From: Desulfobacteraceae bacterium
GTDB taxonomy: Bacteria; Desulfobacterota; Desulfobacteria; Desulfobacterales; Desulfobacteraceae
Reading direction: 5' to 3'
Length of the DNA stretch: 64,000 nucleotides
NCBI GenBank assembly: GCA_016743945.1
Contig: JADGFI010000004.1
Location: forward strand, 268,484 to 332,483
This document shows positions 42,839-51,243 of the stretch, piece by piece. A program made the position numbers and the translations under genes. Numbering within the stretch: position 1 is the stretch's first letter; every line of letters starts with the position of its first letter. The notes under the pieces were generated by a model. That model did no database searches. It worked only from the letters and a program-made list of their open reading frames with translations, and was not told the origin of the DNA.

Positions 42839-44311
42839 TTATTTTAACAATATGGGCATTCCCATGAGGGGCCAGATAACAGCGACTGCAATGGCAACAA
42901 CAATCATAAGAATAATACTGGCCGGGATACCATAGATGAAAAATTCTCCGGTGGTAAATTGTTTTGAATTATAGGCAATGGCATTGGGCGCTGCGCCCAC
43001 CAGGAGCAAAAAGGGCATGCCCGCCGTTACCAGGGCTGCAAACAAAATCACTTCGGGAGCAACATTCAGATAGGGGGCAACCACCAGGGCCACGGGCAAG
43101 GAGATGGCAATGGCGGCCACATTCATAATAAAGTTGGTCATCATCATGATGAAAAAGGCAATGCTCATGACAAAAACAAACCAGTGGGAATCCTTGAATA
43201 TGGTCAGCCAGTTTATGGCCAGCCATTCTGCAGCCCCTGTTTCCCAGAGGCAGAACCCAATGCTCATGGCACCGCCGAAAAGCAGCATGATATTCCATGG
43301 TACTGTTTCAAGGTCTTTGATATCCAGCAGGCGGAAGACAAAAAACAGGATGGTGGAAACCAGAATGATGGCATTCTTGTCCAGAACGTTCAAGGCCGGA
43401 ATAAATTGTTTTACCGACATGACAAAGATGCAGGAAAAAATAATGATGGCGGCAAGAATTTCATTTTTGGTTATTTTTCCCATCCCCTTGCTCAGTTTTT
43501 TTGCTTTTTCCCGAAGCCCCGGAATGGTCTTTTGTTCCGGTTTGAAAAATACCATGAAAAATCCCCACAAAATAAAGGTCATGGCCCATCCAATGGGAAA
43601 CATATAAAAGGTCAGCTCAAAAAAACTGATATTCCGGCCCACAATGTCCGTGTAAAAACCAAGGGCAACCGCCCCCCTTGCAGCACCCAAAAGGGTGACG
43701 ATACTGCCGGCACCGGCAACAAAGGCCATGCCCATGAACAGCCCCTTGCCGAATTTGGTGGGTTTGTCATCTTCGGAATACATGGCATAGATGGTCATCA
43801 GCAAGGGATACATGGTGGCTGCCACCGCCGTGTGGGCCATGATATGGGTGAGGGCGGCGGTTACCACAAAACAGCCCAGATAGATCATGCTGGTTTTTTC
43901 CCCCACAATGATCAGCATTTTATAGGCCAGCCGCTTGGTAAGCCCTGTCTTTGTAAACACCATACCAATGACAAGGGATGCGAAAATAAAGAGAACCGAG
44001 GGGGTCATGAAGTCTGTGAACGCCTTTGAAGCGGGCCGGATCATGAACAGCACCTGCAATACGCCGATGGCAAGGCTGGTCACACCGATGGGAACCACTT
44101 CAAAAACCCACCAGGTGCCGGCCAGAAGAAAGACCGCCAGGGCGCCCTTTGCCTGCTGACTTAAGATAAAATGTTTTCCGCTGGGGTCAATGGCATCGGG
44201 CCAGGCCGGGGAAAAATTTACAACTGCAAAGAGGATAACGCCAGTTAGCAGAAACAGAATTCGTTTCCAGTCGATTTTAGTGTTCGATTGATCCATTGTT
44301 TGAGTAGTCAT
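42839..44311 (-). CDS. SLC13/DASS-family carrier
   Basis: 490 residues with about 12-14 hydrophobic segments. It has DASS features: VVPIGVTSLAIGVLQ, the AHTAVAATMYPL hairpin, MTNFIMNVAAIAISLPVALV and VGAAPNAIAYNSKQF. It lacks the N-terminal insert of the DASS at 19032. Substrates in the family are sulfate, succinate and similar anions. The order CBS-DASS-receiver repeats the pairing of a DASS with receivers seen at 18574-20665. AGGAGC lies before the ATG. Confidence 0.88.
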   Translation of the reverse strand: MTTQTMDQSNTKIDWKRILFLLTGVILFAVVNFSPAWPDAIDPSGKHFILSQQAKGALAVFLLAGTWWVFEVVPIGVTSLAIGVLQVLFMIRPASKAFTDFMTPSVLFIFASLVIGMVFTKTGLTKRLAYKMLIIVGEKTSMIYLGCFVVTAALTHIMAHTAVAATMYPLLMTIYAMYSEDDKPTKFGKGLFMGMAFVAGAGSIVTLLGAARGAVALGFYTDIVGRNISFFELTFYMFPIGWAMTFILWGFFMVFFKPEQKTIPGLREKAKKLSKGMGKITKNEILAAIIIFSCIFVMSVKQFIPALNVLDKNAIILVSTILFFVFRLLDIKDLETVPWNIMLLFGGAMSIGFCLWETGAAEWLAINWLTIFKDSHWFVFVMSIAFFIMMMTNFIMNVAAIAISLPVALVVAPYLNVAPEVILFAALVTAGMPFLLLVGAAPNAIAYNSKQFTTGEFFIYGIPASIILMIVVAIAVAVIWPLMGMPILLK

Positions 44312-44332
44312 GATTATTTTGAGCTCCTGTAA

Positions 44333-44761
44333 TTACCAGCCGCGGGTTCGTAAAATGTTTTCAATTTCAGCCTGACGAATACGTTCTTCATGGGCATGCT
44401 TGTGGGCATGGGCTTGTTTGATTTTGTCTGCGAGGCGTTCCGTTTCCGTGGGTTTGATCAGAAAATCAAATGCCCCCAGCTTCATCCCCTGGATGGCATT
44501 TTCCACGGTTGCTTCTCCCGTCAGCATGATCACCGGGACCAGGGGGGTTGTTTCCGTTATCTTTTTTAAGGCGTCAATACCGTTTATTTCAGGCATCTGA
44601 ACGTCCAGGATGATCACATCAAAATCAATTTTTGCTGCTATTTCAATGGCCGCGCCGCCAGAGTCTACGGTGGTGACATCAAAGTCTCTCATTTCAAGCC
44701 GTTGGGCCAGGGTTTCGATGAATTCTTTTTCATCATCCGCGATCAATACTTTTATTTTCAT
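44333..44761 (-). CDS. Stand-alone response-regulator receiver
   Basis: 142 residues: a receiver with DDEK, D53 in ILDVQMPE, T in LTGEAT and K in IKPT. The tail is HAHKHAHEERIRQAEIEN, rich in histidines and nearly the same as the tail of the receiver at 21909. No output domain. It lies between the DASS gene and the cytidylate-kinase-like-receiver gene. Confidence 0.92.
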   Translation of the reverse strand: MKIKVLIADDEKEFIETLAQRLEMRDFDVTTVDSGGAAIEIAAKIDFDVIILDVQMPEINGIDALKKITETTPLVPVIMLTGEATVENAIQGMKLGAFDFLIKPTETERLADKIKQAHAHKHAHEERIRQAEIENILRTRGW

Positions 44762-44814
44762 TTTTTTAGGGGGTCCTTTATCTTATGGGTTAAGAGACGG
44801 GTAATGGCCTACCA

Positions 44815-46029
44815 TTATACCTTTGCCGCTTCTATTTTTTCATAGGCTTTTTTCATGGTCTGGGTAATTATATCAATATCAGCAGGTTTCTGGAGATAGG
44901 CAAACGCCCCCAGATTCATACAGGTTTCTCGATCCGCCTCGGAGCCGTGGCCAGTGAGGATGATGACTTCGATGTGGGGTTTGGTTGCTTTGATGGTTTT
45001 CAATACTTCAAATCCGTCAATTCCGGGCATTTTCAAGTCCAGAAGGATGACTTCCGTATCTTCCTCATCCGTAAAATCCAGGGCTTCCTGGCCGTTATAG
45101 GCGATCTCGTTTGTGAACTGGCGCATTTTAAGGCGTTCAGACAAGGTCTGGACAAATTCCTTTTCATCGTCCACCAGAAGAATTCGTAAGGGGGTTTCAA
45201 ATTCATAGTTATGGATGATGTTGCCCTTGTAATAATTCTGACCGATTTTTGTTTCAACAAAAGTAACTCCCGGAACAGCCTGAGCTGCCTGGATGATCCT
45301 TTGTTGAAATTTTGTGAGCAGCATCACTTTTTTATCAATGGTGACGACCACATTCCCTTGGTTGGATTCCACCAGAAGCCCTTGGCCGATATGACTTAGG
45401 GCCAGTTCAACATTTGCTGTCAGTTTAAAGTCAAAAACTTCTTGCAAGATGAGATCTTCCAGGGTGAAGGGCAGTTTTTTTAAATATTTTGAAACAAGGT
45501 CCACTGCTTGGTTCGCGTCAAGCTTGCCCGAAGGAATTACAATATCATAGAGGGATTCGTCCCAGGCTTTTTGATTAAACAGGGCCGTGGTCCATAAAAT
45601 TGCATGTTTGTCCGACAGCTCAATCTCTTTGGTTATTTCTTTTTCCGACACTCCTTTTTTGGCCATCCCGTTTTTAATACGTTGGGCTTTTTCGGCAATA
45701 ATTAACACCCGCATGACATGGGTGGTGGTTTTGGGTATGAGATGCCCGATGAGTCCATGTAAAATACAATTGCCGTCACTGACAAAATCTGCGAGGGTTT
45801 TTTTCAGGGCCGACAGGCATTTTTCCCGTTCGTGGGTAAAATCATTAAAGGCGATTTGACGGCTTTCCAAGACTTTTTGGAGTGTTGTCAGGCTGATATC
45901 GTGGGTGTGATGTGTTATCTCAAGAATATCAGCATCGCTGGCGATGCGGCAATTGAATTTTTCGCCTAACAGTCGGACAATTTCTTCTGAATTTGCATGC
46001 AATCCGTTTGTTATGGTTAAAATTGACAT
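44815..46029 (-). CDS. Cytidylate-kinase-like-BON-receiver fusion
   Basis: 404 residues in three parts: a cytidylate-kinase-like domain (1-185), a BON-like domain (about 195-262) and a C-terminal receiver (280-404; D331 in LLDLKMPG, T in LTGHGS, K in QKPA). The P loop reads ITNGLHANSEEI and lacks the Gly-Lys needed for ATP phosphates, unlike the better kept SRGSYSRGKDVA of the paralogue at 51244, so the kinase part is likely a binding or regulatory module. ATG 46029 has GGGAGG upstream; the longer frame to 46167 has none. A consensus sigma-54 promoter stands 55 nt before it. Confidence 0.88.
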   Translation of the reverse strand: MSILTITNGLHANSEEIVRLLGEKFNCRIASDADILEITHHTHDISLTTLQKVLESRQIAFNDFTHEREKCLSALKKTLADFVSDGNCILHGLIGHLIPKTTTHVMRVLIIAEKAQRIKNGMAKKGVSEKEITKEIELSDKHAILWTTALFNQKAWDESLYDIVIPSGKLDANQAVDLVSKYLKKLPFTLEDLILQEVFDFKLTANVELALSHIGQGLLVESNQGNVVVTIDKKVMLLTKFQQRIIQAAQAVPGVTFVETKIGQNYYKGNIIHNYEFETPLRILLVDDEKEFVQTLSERLKMRQFTNEIAYNGQEALDFTDEEDTEVILLDLKMPGIDGFEVLKTIKATKPHIEVIILTGHGSEADRETCMNLGAFAYLQKPADIDIITQTMKKAYEKIEAAKV

Positions 46030-46082
46030 ATTAACCTCCCTATTATGGTTTATCTTATTTTGCTCTTTACTACCTACAATGT

Positions 46083-46100
46083 TAGCAAAGAGTGTGCCAA
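46083..46100 (-). promoter_or_regulatory. Consensus sigma-54 promoter
   Basis: On the minus strand the sequence reads TTGGCAC, five bases, then TTGCT: TGGCAC at 46099-46094 and TTGC at 46088-46085. This matches the -24/-12 consensus fully. The start of transcription would be near 46073, about 44 nt before ATG 46029. Confidence 0.75.
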
Positions 46101-46130
46101 TAGAAAAAACTTCATAAATTAAGCAGGTTG

Positions 46131-46209
46131 TGAAACAGGCGAAGCGAATAGAACCGATATAAAACAAAATGAAACAAAGAATATGAAACTATTTGAAACT
46201 AAATGAAAC
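46131..46209 (-). promoter_or_regulatory. Phased GTTTCA repeat array, probable activator-binding region
   Basis: TGAAAC (GTTTCA on the minus strand) occurs at 46131, 46170, 46184, 46194 and 46204. The last three are spaced exactly 10 nt apart, one helix turn, so the sites face the same side. They lie about 40-110 nt upstream of the -24 box at 46094-46099, where NtrC-type activators bind. The binding protein is unknown; the NtrC at 49483 is a candidate. Confidence 0.5.
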
Positions 46210-46211
46210 GC

Positions 46212-46883
46212 TTATGTGGAAGAAGAGCGCTTCAACAAAATTCGAATACCCATGGGGGATAGAACCGTGGAACTTGGTGACAGGCTCATCTCTTTGCAGC
46301 TGCCTTGTATGTCAGTCCATTTGGCCGATTCTTGCAATCTTTGGTTGAAAGACGCATTGTCCAGGGCTGGATCCTCAAAACAAAGGTCAATTCCCTTCCC
46401 TGCGTCCGAGTTTATAATGGTGACCCTTATATCTGCTTTCAGGTCCGGGATTTCCACGAGGCATTCAAGGCAGTTCCATAGAAGTTTTTGAAAAAGAACC
46501 GGGTCCGTCTCAAAGGAGGGGGGATTTTTGCAATCCATCAGTATAATCTGTCTGCCTTTTTGCAAAAAAAATCTTTTGGTTAAAAATATCAGCCTCTTGG
46601 CGATTTCGTATATATTGACGGGGGCATAAAGGTTGTCTGTTGTATGGGCAAACCCGTTGAGCCCTGAGGTGAGATCAACCCCTCTGTATGCTTGCTCTTT
46701 TATTTTCCCCAGGCAGCCAGTGGCCCTTTCCAAAAGATCGGGTAAATTCTCGGGGCCCATCTGAATAAAGTCTTCCATGAGACCGGCATTTTCTTTAATG
46801 ATGGCCAGCACATTCTGGAGTTCATGGGTGGTACTTGCCGTTACCTTGCCGAAAAAAGCAGCTGCATCGTTCCTGTCATTCAC
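46212..46883 (-). CDS. Short kinase-like protein with His dimerisation domain and decayed ATPase (ChpT/Spo0B-like)
   Basis: 223 residues. A dimerisation helix with THELQNVLAII carries the His at about residue 20. The C-terminal part resembles a HATPase only loosely (LLWNCLECLVEI at the N-box place) and has no DxGxG or GTGLGL motif. There is no sensor or membrane helix. This is what a phosphotransferase such as ChpT or Spo0B looks like: it would pass phosphate between receivers rather than hydrolyse ATP. It overlaps the receiver gene upstream by 4 nt, so they act together. Confidence 0.75.
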   Translation of the reverse strand: MNDRNDAAAFFGKVTASTTHELQNVLAIIKENAGLMEDFIQMGPENLPDLLERATGCLGKIKEQAYRGVDLTSGLNGFAHTTDNLYAPVNIYEIAKRLIFLTKRFFLQKGRQIILMDCKNPPSFETDPVLFQKLLWNCLECLVEIPDLKADIRVTIINSDAGKGIDLCFEDPALDNASFNQRLQESAKWTDIQGSCKEMSLSPSSTVLSPMGIRILLKRSSST

Positions 46884-47269
46884 GATTTCACCTCTGGCGT
46901 GGTATCCAGGGCCAATTTGATTTTGTCAATCAGGGCATATATATCCAGGGGCTTGATGAGAAAATCAAAGGCGCCTATGCGCATGCCTTCCATACCGTCT
47001 TTGGTGGAACCGTGGCCGGTCAGCAATATCACCGGCAGGTCTGTATTGACCTCTTTGATCTGCCGGAGGGTATTCAACCCGTTTAACCCGGGCATCATCA
47101 GATCTAAAATTGCGATATCAAAGGTCTCATTTACAATCATCTGAATACCTGTTTGGCCGTCTCCTGCTGTCTTACAAAGGAAACCCCTTAACTCCAAGCG
47201 TTCTGCAAGGGTTGAAATAAATTCCTCTTCATCATCAATCAGGAGGATTTTAATTTTCTGTGTTTTCAT
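46880..47269 (-). CDS. Stand-alone response-regulator receiver
   Basis: 129 residues from ATG 47269. It has DDEE, D56 in ILDLMMPG, T in LTGHGS and K in IKPL, and nothing else. The longer open frame up to 47347 only overlaps the kinase gene. It overlaps that gene by 20 nt and the short kinase-like gene by 4 nt, so all three are made together: kinase, receiver, phosphotransferase. Confidence 0.92.
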   Translation of the reverse strand: MKTQKIKILLIDDEEEFISTLAERLELRGFLCKTAGDGQTGIQMIVNETFDIAILDLMMPGLNGLNTLRQIKEVNTDLPVILLTGHGSTKDGMEGMRIGAFDFLIKPLDIYALIDKIKLALDTTPEVKS

Positions 47270-48977
47270 TTTCCGATTCCATTTTATTTGTTTTTTCAGG
47301 GAGAACAATTGTAAAAACAGACCCTTTTCCTTGGGCACTGTCCACAAATATTTCCCCCCCCAGTTTTTTTATGATTCCATAGCTGATTGAAAGACCAAGG
47401 CCGGTGCCTTTTTCTTTTTTTGTGGTGAAAAACGGATCAAAGATATTTTTGATGATTTTATCCGGGATACCGCATCCATTATCCGTTATTTTGATTTCCA
47501 CTCCCTTGTCTTGAATGGTTTTTGTCTCAACATCCACCCGACCCAGTTCATCCTGGACGGCTGCAAAGGCATTGGTCAAAAGATTGAGCAATACCTGTTG
47601 AATCTGTCCTTGATCCGAGAGAATCGGTTCCAGGGTATCAGACAATTTTAAATTCACCTCAAGTCTTCGGTAAAGAATGTCTTTTTCCAGGAATCCAATG
47701 ACTTCGCGGAGGACGGTATTGATCTGGATGGGTTCGATTTTAACATCAATGCGCTTGGAAAAACCCAGAAGTCTATGGGTGATTTTCCGACATCTGTCAA
47801 CCGAGGTGACAATGGACTGGGTGAGTTCCCCAAATTTTGATTTTTGAGTGAAATCCTTTGAAAGGTCAATGAGGTCCAGCATCAGTCCTGCTTTTTCGTT
47901 GATAATGGCAAGGGGATTGTTGATTTCGTGGGCCACTCCAGCGGCCAATCTGCCAATGGAGGACAGTTTCTGGGCGTGCTGAAGTTCGATTAAAACACTT
48001 TCCCGGTATTCATCGGAGGTTTTAATCCGTTTTATCAGTACCGCTGTCATTTGGACAATGGCAAAGACGATAACGGTCAGGCTGCTTAAAAAAATAATGA
48101 TCATTTCCGTCTTCAGGGCATACCAGGATTTCAAGGCAACCGACTGGGGCTGGACAATCACCAAAATATAATCTGCAATGGAAAATCCGGAACTGACAAT
48201 GATAATATCCCTGTTATTACTGTCCTTGGTTTCGATCCCACGGGATTTAAAATTTTTGCTGGGCAGTTTCAGCGGGCATTTTTCAAGGGTGTTGCCATAA
48301 TATAGGGAATTTGTCTGAAGAATCCCGTCACTGTTCACAAGAAAGGCATCAGAGCTCCTTTCAAGTCCCATACTGGAAATAAGGTTATCAAAAAAATCTG
48401 TATCAATGGTCGCCCTGAGTACCCAGATCTCCCCGTCATCCCTGATTACCTGAACTGCAATGACAATATGGGGATATTTTCTGTATCCGAGAAAGACATT
48501 GGAGATATATTGTCCTTTAATTTGTGTCTCTTGAAAAGAAATCTGTTCCGAATAGTTTTTCCCCAGCAGGGAATAGGGGCCGACATATGAGACCAGGTCT
48601 CCTTTGGCATTAATCAATCCGATATCAATAAACCCGTAGCGCTCTTTTTTTAATGAGGTCAATATTTTTTGAATGACCTGCTCATTGCCCAGGTTTTCAA
48701 CGCTGTAGGTGGCAGATATAAACCGTATGATCGCAAGCCTTTGATCCATAAAAATCTCAAAGGAATGCCGGGTTTTTTCCGTCATGGCATACAAGGGGGC
48801 CATTATCTGATTTCTCAGATGAGTTTTGTATTGAAAATTATTGATGATCAGCATGCAGGTTAGCGGAATAATGGTAATTAGCAGCATGATAATGGTAATA
48901 TTGCGTTTCAGAACGGTATAACGGGTTAAGGGGGGGCTGTGCCAAAATATTAGAGATTTTTTCAGTTTTTTAAACAT
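47250..48977 (-). CDS. Membrane sensor histidine kinase (Cache-HisKA-HATPase)
   Basis: 575 residues from ATG 48977, which has GAGGG upstream. Membrane helices at about 25-47 and 285-305 flank a Cache domain of the same type as at 8351, 12654 and 16376 ([31 protein letters not shown]). H350 lies in [26 protein letters not shown] and EKGTGLGLS complete the ATPase. The first bases overlap the NifX-like gene by 8 nt. Its receiver partner follows, overlapping by 20 nt. Confidence 0.92.
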   Translation of the reverse strand: MFKKLKKSLIFWHSPPLTRYTVLKRNITIIMLLITIIPLTCMLIINNFQYKTHLRNQIMAPLYAMTEKTRHSFEIFMDQRLAIIRFISATYSVENLGNEQVIQKILTSLKKERYGFIDIGLINAKGDLVSYVGPYSLLGKNYSEQISFQETQIKGQYISNVFLGYRKYPHIVIAVQVIRDDGEIWVLRATIDTDFFDNLISSMGLERSSDAFLVNSDGILQTNSLYYGNTLEKCPLKLPSKNFKSRGIETKDSNNRDIIIVSSGFSIADYILVIVQPQSVALKSWYALKTEMIIIFLSSLTVIVFAIVQMTAVLIKRIKTSDEYRESVLIELQHAQKLSSIGRLAAGVAHEINNPLAIINEKAGLMLDLIDLSKDFTQKSKFGELTQSIVTSVDRCRKITHRLLGFSKRIDVKIEPIQINTVLREVIGFLEKDILYRRLEVNLKLSDTLEPILSDQGQIQQVLLNLLTNAFAAVQDELGRVDVETKTIQDKGVEIKITDNGCGIPDKIIKNIFDPFFTTKKEKGTGLGLSISYGIIKKLGGEIFVDSAQGKGSVFTIVLPEKTNKMESENENTEN

Positions 48978-49329
48978 GTTTTCCCTCGACCATCCGGTCT
49001 TGGATGACATCACCCGGTTTCAGGGTATTCTCAATCCAGTTTTGAAAGGCCAATTTCCAATTTCCCACGACGGAATCGAAGATATTGATTTTTTTCCATT
49101 TCAGAAACTGATAATATTCTTCTTCTATACCGCCACAGATCAAGGTATTAATATTCTCCGACAGCAGAAGATGGCACAGCTCATCGGCGGAAGATCTGGG
49201 AAGAACGATGGATTTTTTTTCTTCGATGACCGAATGATTAGAGATCAGAATGATCAACACTTCAGTGGCCAGATCAAAGCGGGGTGAAATATGATTTTGA
49301 TGAACCGTTATGGTTATTTTATGTATCAT
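48970..49329 (-). CDS. NifX/NifB-C-terminal-like (dinitrogenase cofactor family) small protein
   Basis: 119 residues. The fold and the stretches RSSADELCHLLLSENINTLI and CGGIEEEYYQFLKWKKINIF fit the NifX/NafY/NifB C-terminal family, many members of which are not tied to nitrogen fixation. In this family the last part (VVGNWKLAFQNWI) shapes a cofactor- or metal-cluster-binding pocket. It overlaps the Cache kinase gene by 8 nt and may act as its cytoplasmic modulator. Assignment is by motif only. Confidence 0.7.
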   Translation of the reverse strand: MIHKITITVHQNHISPRFDLATEVLIILISNHSVIEEKKSIVLPRSSADELCHLLLSENINTLICGGIEEEYYQFLKWKKINIFDSVVGNWKLAFQNWIENTLKPGDVIQDRMVEGKHV

Positions 49330-49482
49330 TATAAAAAAGGTGCTCTCTGTACTCTCAATGGTTGGGCAAGGTATTTTTCATCAAATATTATTTTGTAGTG
49401 GTTTTATCTTTTTATGATCCTAGGGCCTTTTTGTTTCAATGGGTACCATAATGATTCAATGCTGTACATATATTTTTGCAAT

Positions 49483-50916
49483 TCAAGGGTCTATTTTATA
49501 TTGTTTTATTTTTCTCCACAGTGTGCTTCTGCCCCATCCCAAAATTTTGGCGGCATCGCTTTTTTTTCCGTTTGCCTGTTTGAGTGCATCCATTATCATC
49601 TCACGCTGGATAGAGGACCATGTTTCACTCTCGTTTCGGCTATGATTTTCCACTGGAATCGGTCCGGGTGGTGAAAGAGGCGGGTTCTTTAAACCTGACA
49701 ACGGGTCGGATGGGATGGGCCGGAGCTGCCCCTCCTGGTCGAACAGATAGGAGGGCAGGTTGTCCGGTTCAATGGTTGTGTTGTTTGCCACATTGACCGC
49801 ATATTCCACAATGTTTTTTAATTCCCGGATGTTCCCTTCATACCCATAGCTCATGAGTTTCATCAAGGCGGTTTGGGAAAAACCCTTTATTTTTTTATCC
49901 AGCTGCTGGGTATAATTATTGAAAAAAAAGTCAAGCAGCAGTCTGATATCTCCCTCCCTTTCCCTTAAGGGAGGCAGGTGTATCCTTGCCACATTCAGCC
50001 TGAAAAGAAGATCTTTTCGGAATTGCCCTTCTTTTACCATCTGTTCAAGATTCCGGTGGGTTGCGGCTATGATTCTCACATTAACATTAAATCCTTTGGT
50101 GCTGCCCAGGGGAAAAATAATTTTATCATCCAGAAATGTTAACAGTTTTACCTGGAGGGAAAGGGGCAGATCTCCGATTTCTGTTAAAAAAATGGTGCCG
50201 TTGTGGGCCAGTTTAAACCTTCCGGGTTTGTTTTCCATGGCTCCTGTAAACGCACCTTTCTGGTGGCCGAAGATTTCAGATTCCATAAGGGTTTCGGGAA
50301 GGGCGCCGCAATTGATTTTTACAAAGGGGCCTGAGGCACGTCCCGATGTCTGATGAATGGCTTCGGCGACAAGATCCTTTCCGGTTCCGGTTTCACCGGT
50401 GATTAGAATGGAGGTGTCGCTTTGGGCAAAAATGGGCAGGGTCTGGAATATTTTTTCCATCTTCGGGCTTCGTCCGATGATATTGGCAAAACTAAAGGCC
50501 ACGCTTTTTTTGCGATCCAAAGTTTCAGCCCGCAAATCTTCTATGGTTTCAATAAAGCCTGTGGTGTTGCCGTCGATATCCAGCAAGGGGGATAGTGTCA
50601 TGCGGATGGACAGTTTCTGCCGGTCCATATTGATCATATCACTTTCACAGGAGATGGATCGTTTTTCTTTGTTCATGGTAAGTATAGGACAATTGGTGAC
50701 ACAGGCCGCACTTCTCAAAATGTTGTGACACTCAATTCCGTATGCCCTTTCCAGAGATACGCCTGAAAGCGCTTCGAAAAATCTGTTTAGATGGACCACC
50801 CTGCGGTCACAATCCAGTACAAGAATCCCCACGGGGATTTCATCGATCATGTGGATAAAATCCAGGGGTTTTCTTAAAAGAGCATTAATATGGGGGTGGG
50901 GAAGGGTGATCATCAT
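49483..50916 (-). CDS. PAS-type sigma-54 activator (NtrC family, no receiver)
   Basis: 477 residues: a PAS domain (about 22-130), AAA+ domain (about 145-375) and a Fis-type helix-turn-helix (KKSDAAKILGWGRSTLWRKI). Walker A GETGTGKD is at 174-181 and GAFTGA at 221-226. Walker B reads TIFLTEIGD, with Thr245 for the usual Asp, which may weaken ATP hydrolysis. The PAS part contains C63, C72 and C76 (ECHN, AACVTNCP), a pattern suited to redox or metal sensing. It stands at the head of the minus-strand kinase group, whose lower end has a consensus sigma-54 promoter. Confidence 0.87.
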   Translation of the reverse strand: MMITLPHPHINALLRKPLDFIHMIDEIPVGILVLDCDRRVVHLNRFFEALSGVSLERAYGIECHNILRSAACVTNCPILTMNKEKRSISCESDMINMDRQKLSIRMTLSPLLDIDGNTTGFIETIEDLRAETLDRKKSVAFSFANIIGRSPKMEKIFQTLPIFAQSDTSILITGETGTGKDLVAEAIHQTSGRASGPFVKINCGALPETLMESEIFGHQKGAFTGAMENKPGRFKLAHNGTIFLTEIGDLPLSLQVKLLTFLDDKIIFPLGSTKGFNVNVRIIAATHRNLEQMVKEGQFRKDLLFRLNVARIHLPPLREREGDIRLLLDFFFNNYTQQLDKKIKGFSQTALMKLMSYGYEGNIRELKNIVEYAVNVANNTTIEPDNLPSYLFDQEGQLRPIPSDPLSGLKNPPLSPPGPIPVENHSRNESETWSSIQREMIMDALKQANGKKSDAAKILGWGRSTLWRKIKQYKIDP

Positions 50917-51243
50917 GATGGTAACATTGCTCCATAAACTGAAGTATCAAAGGCACGCTTTCAATTGTTTTTTTATCTTATAACTATCACTGGAAATGAA
51001 ATATATCAAATCAAAATACCCGTGTGGTTCGTAATGATGGCATTTTTTATTTAAAAGGCCCCATGAATTTTTTTAAAAAAAAGATTGACTTTTATCTTGT
51101 GATTTTATATTGAGCAAGTTTTTTCTGTACAACTTGAGTGATGCAACGTAGAATTTAAGCAGTTATTATCCAATGCGGTCTGACAGAGCACCCGGTTGAT
51201 TTAATTAGGTTGATTTAATTTTTTAAGTTTGAAAAGGAGCGGT
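50917..51243. other. Divergent intergenic region with a tandem repeat
   Basis: Between the PAS-NtrC gene (-) and the cytidylate-kinase-like gene (+). It holds the 13-bp tandem repeat GGTTGATTTAATT at 51194-51206 and 51208-51220, and a possible + strand promoter: TTGACT at 51085-51090, 17 nt, TATTGA at 51108-51113. No RNA gene or further ORF is seen. Confidence 0.5.
51194..51220 (+). repeat. 13-bp direct repeat upstream of the cytidylate-kinase-like gene
   Basis: GGTTGATTTAATT occurs twice with one base between (period 14), 24 nt before the start codon. It could be an operator or an mRNA-leader element. Confidence 0.5.

Noticed and set aside
43184..44029. Long + strand open frame over the DASS gene
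   Set aside because: It is a low-complexity shadow of the minus-strand membrane protein gene, with no ribosome site.
49441..49456. TGGTAC on the minus strand as a sigma-54 promoter
   Set aside because: The following TTGA is only 3 nt away; the spacing does not fit.
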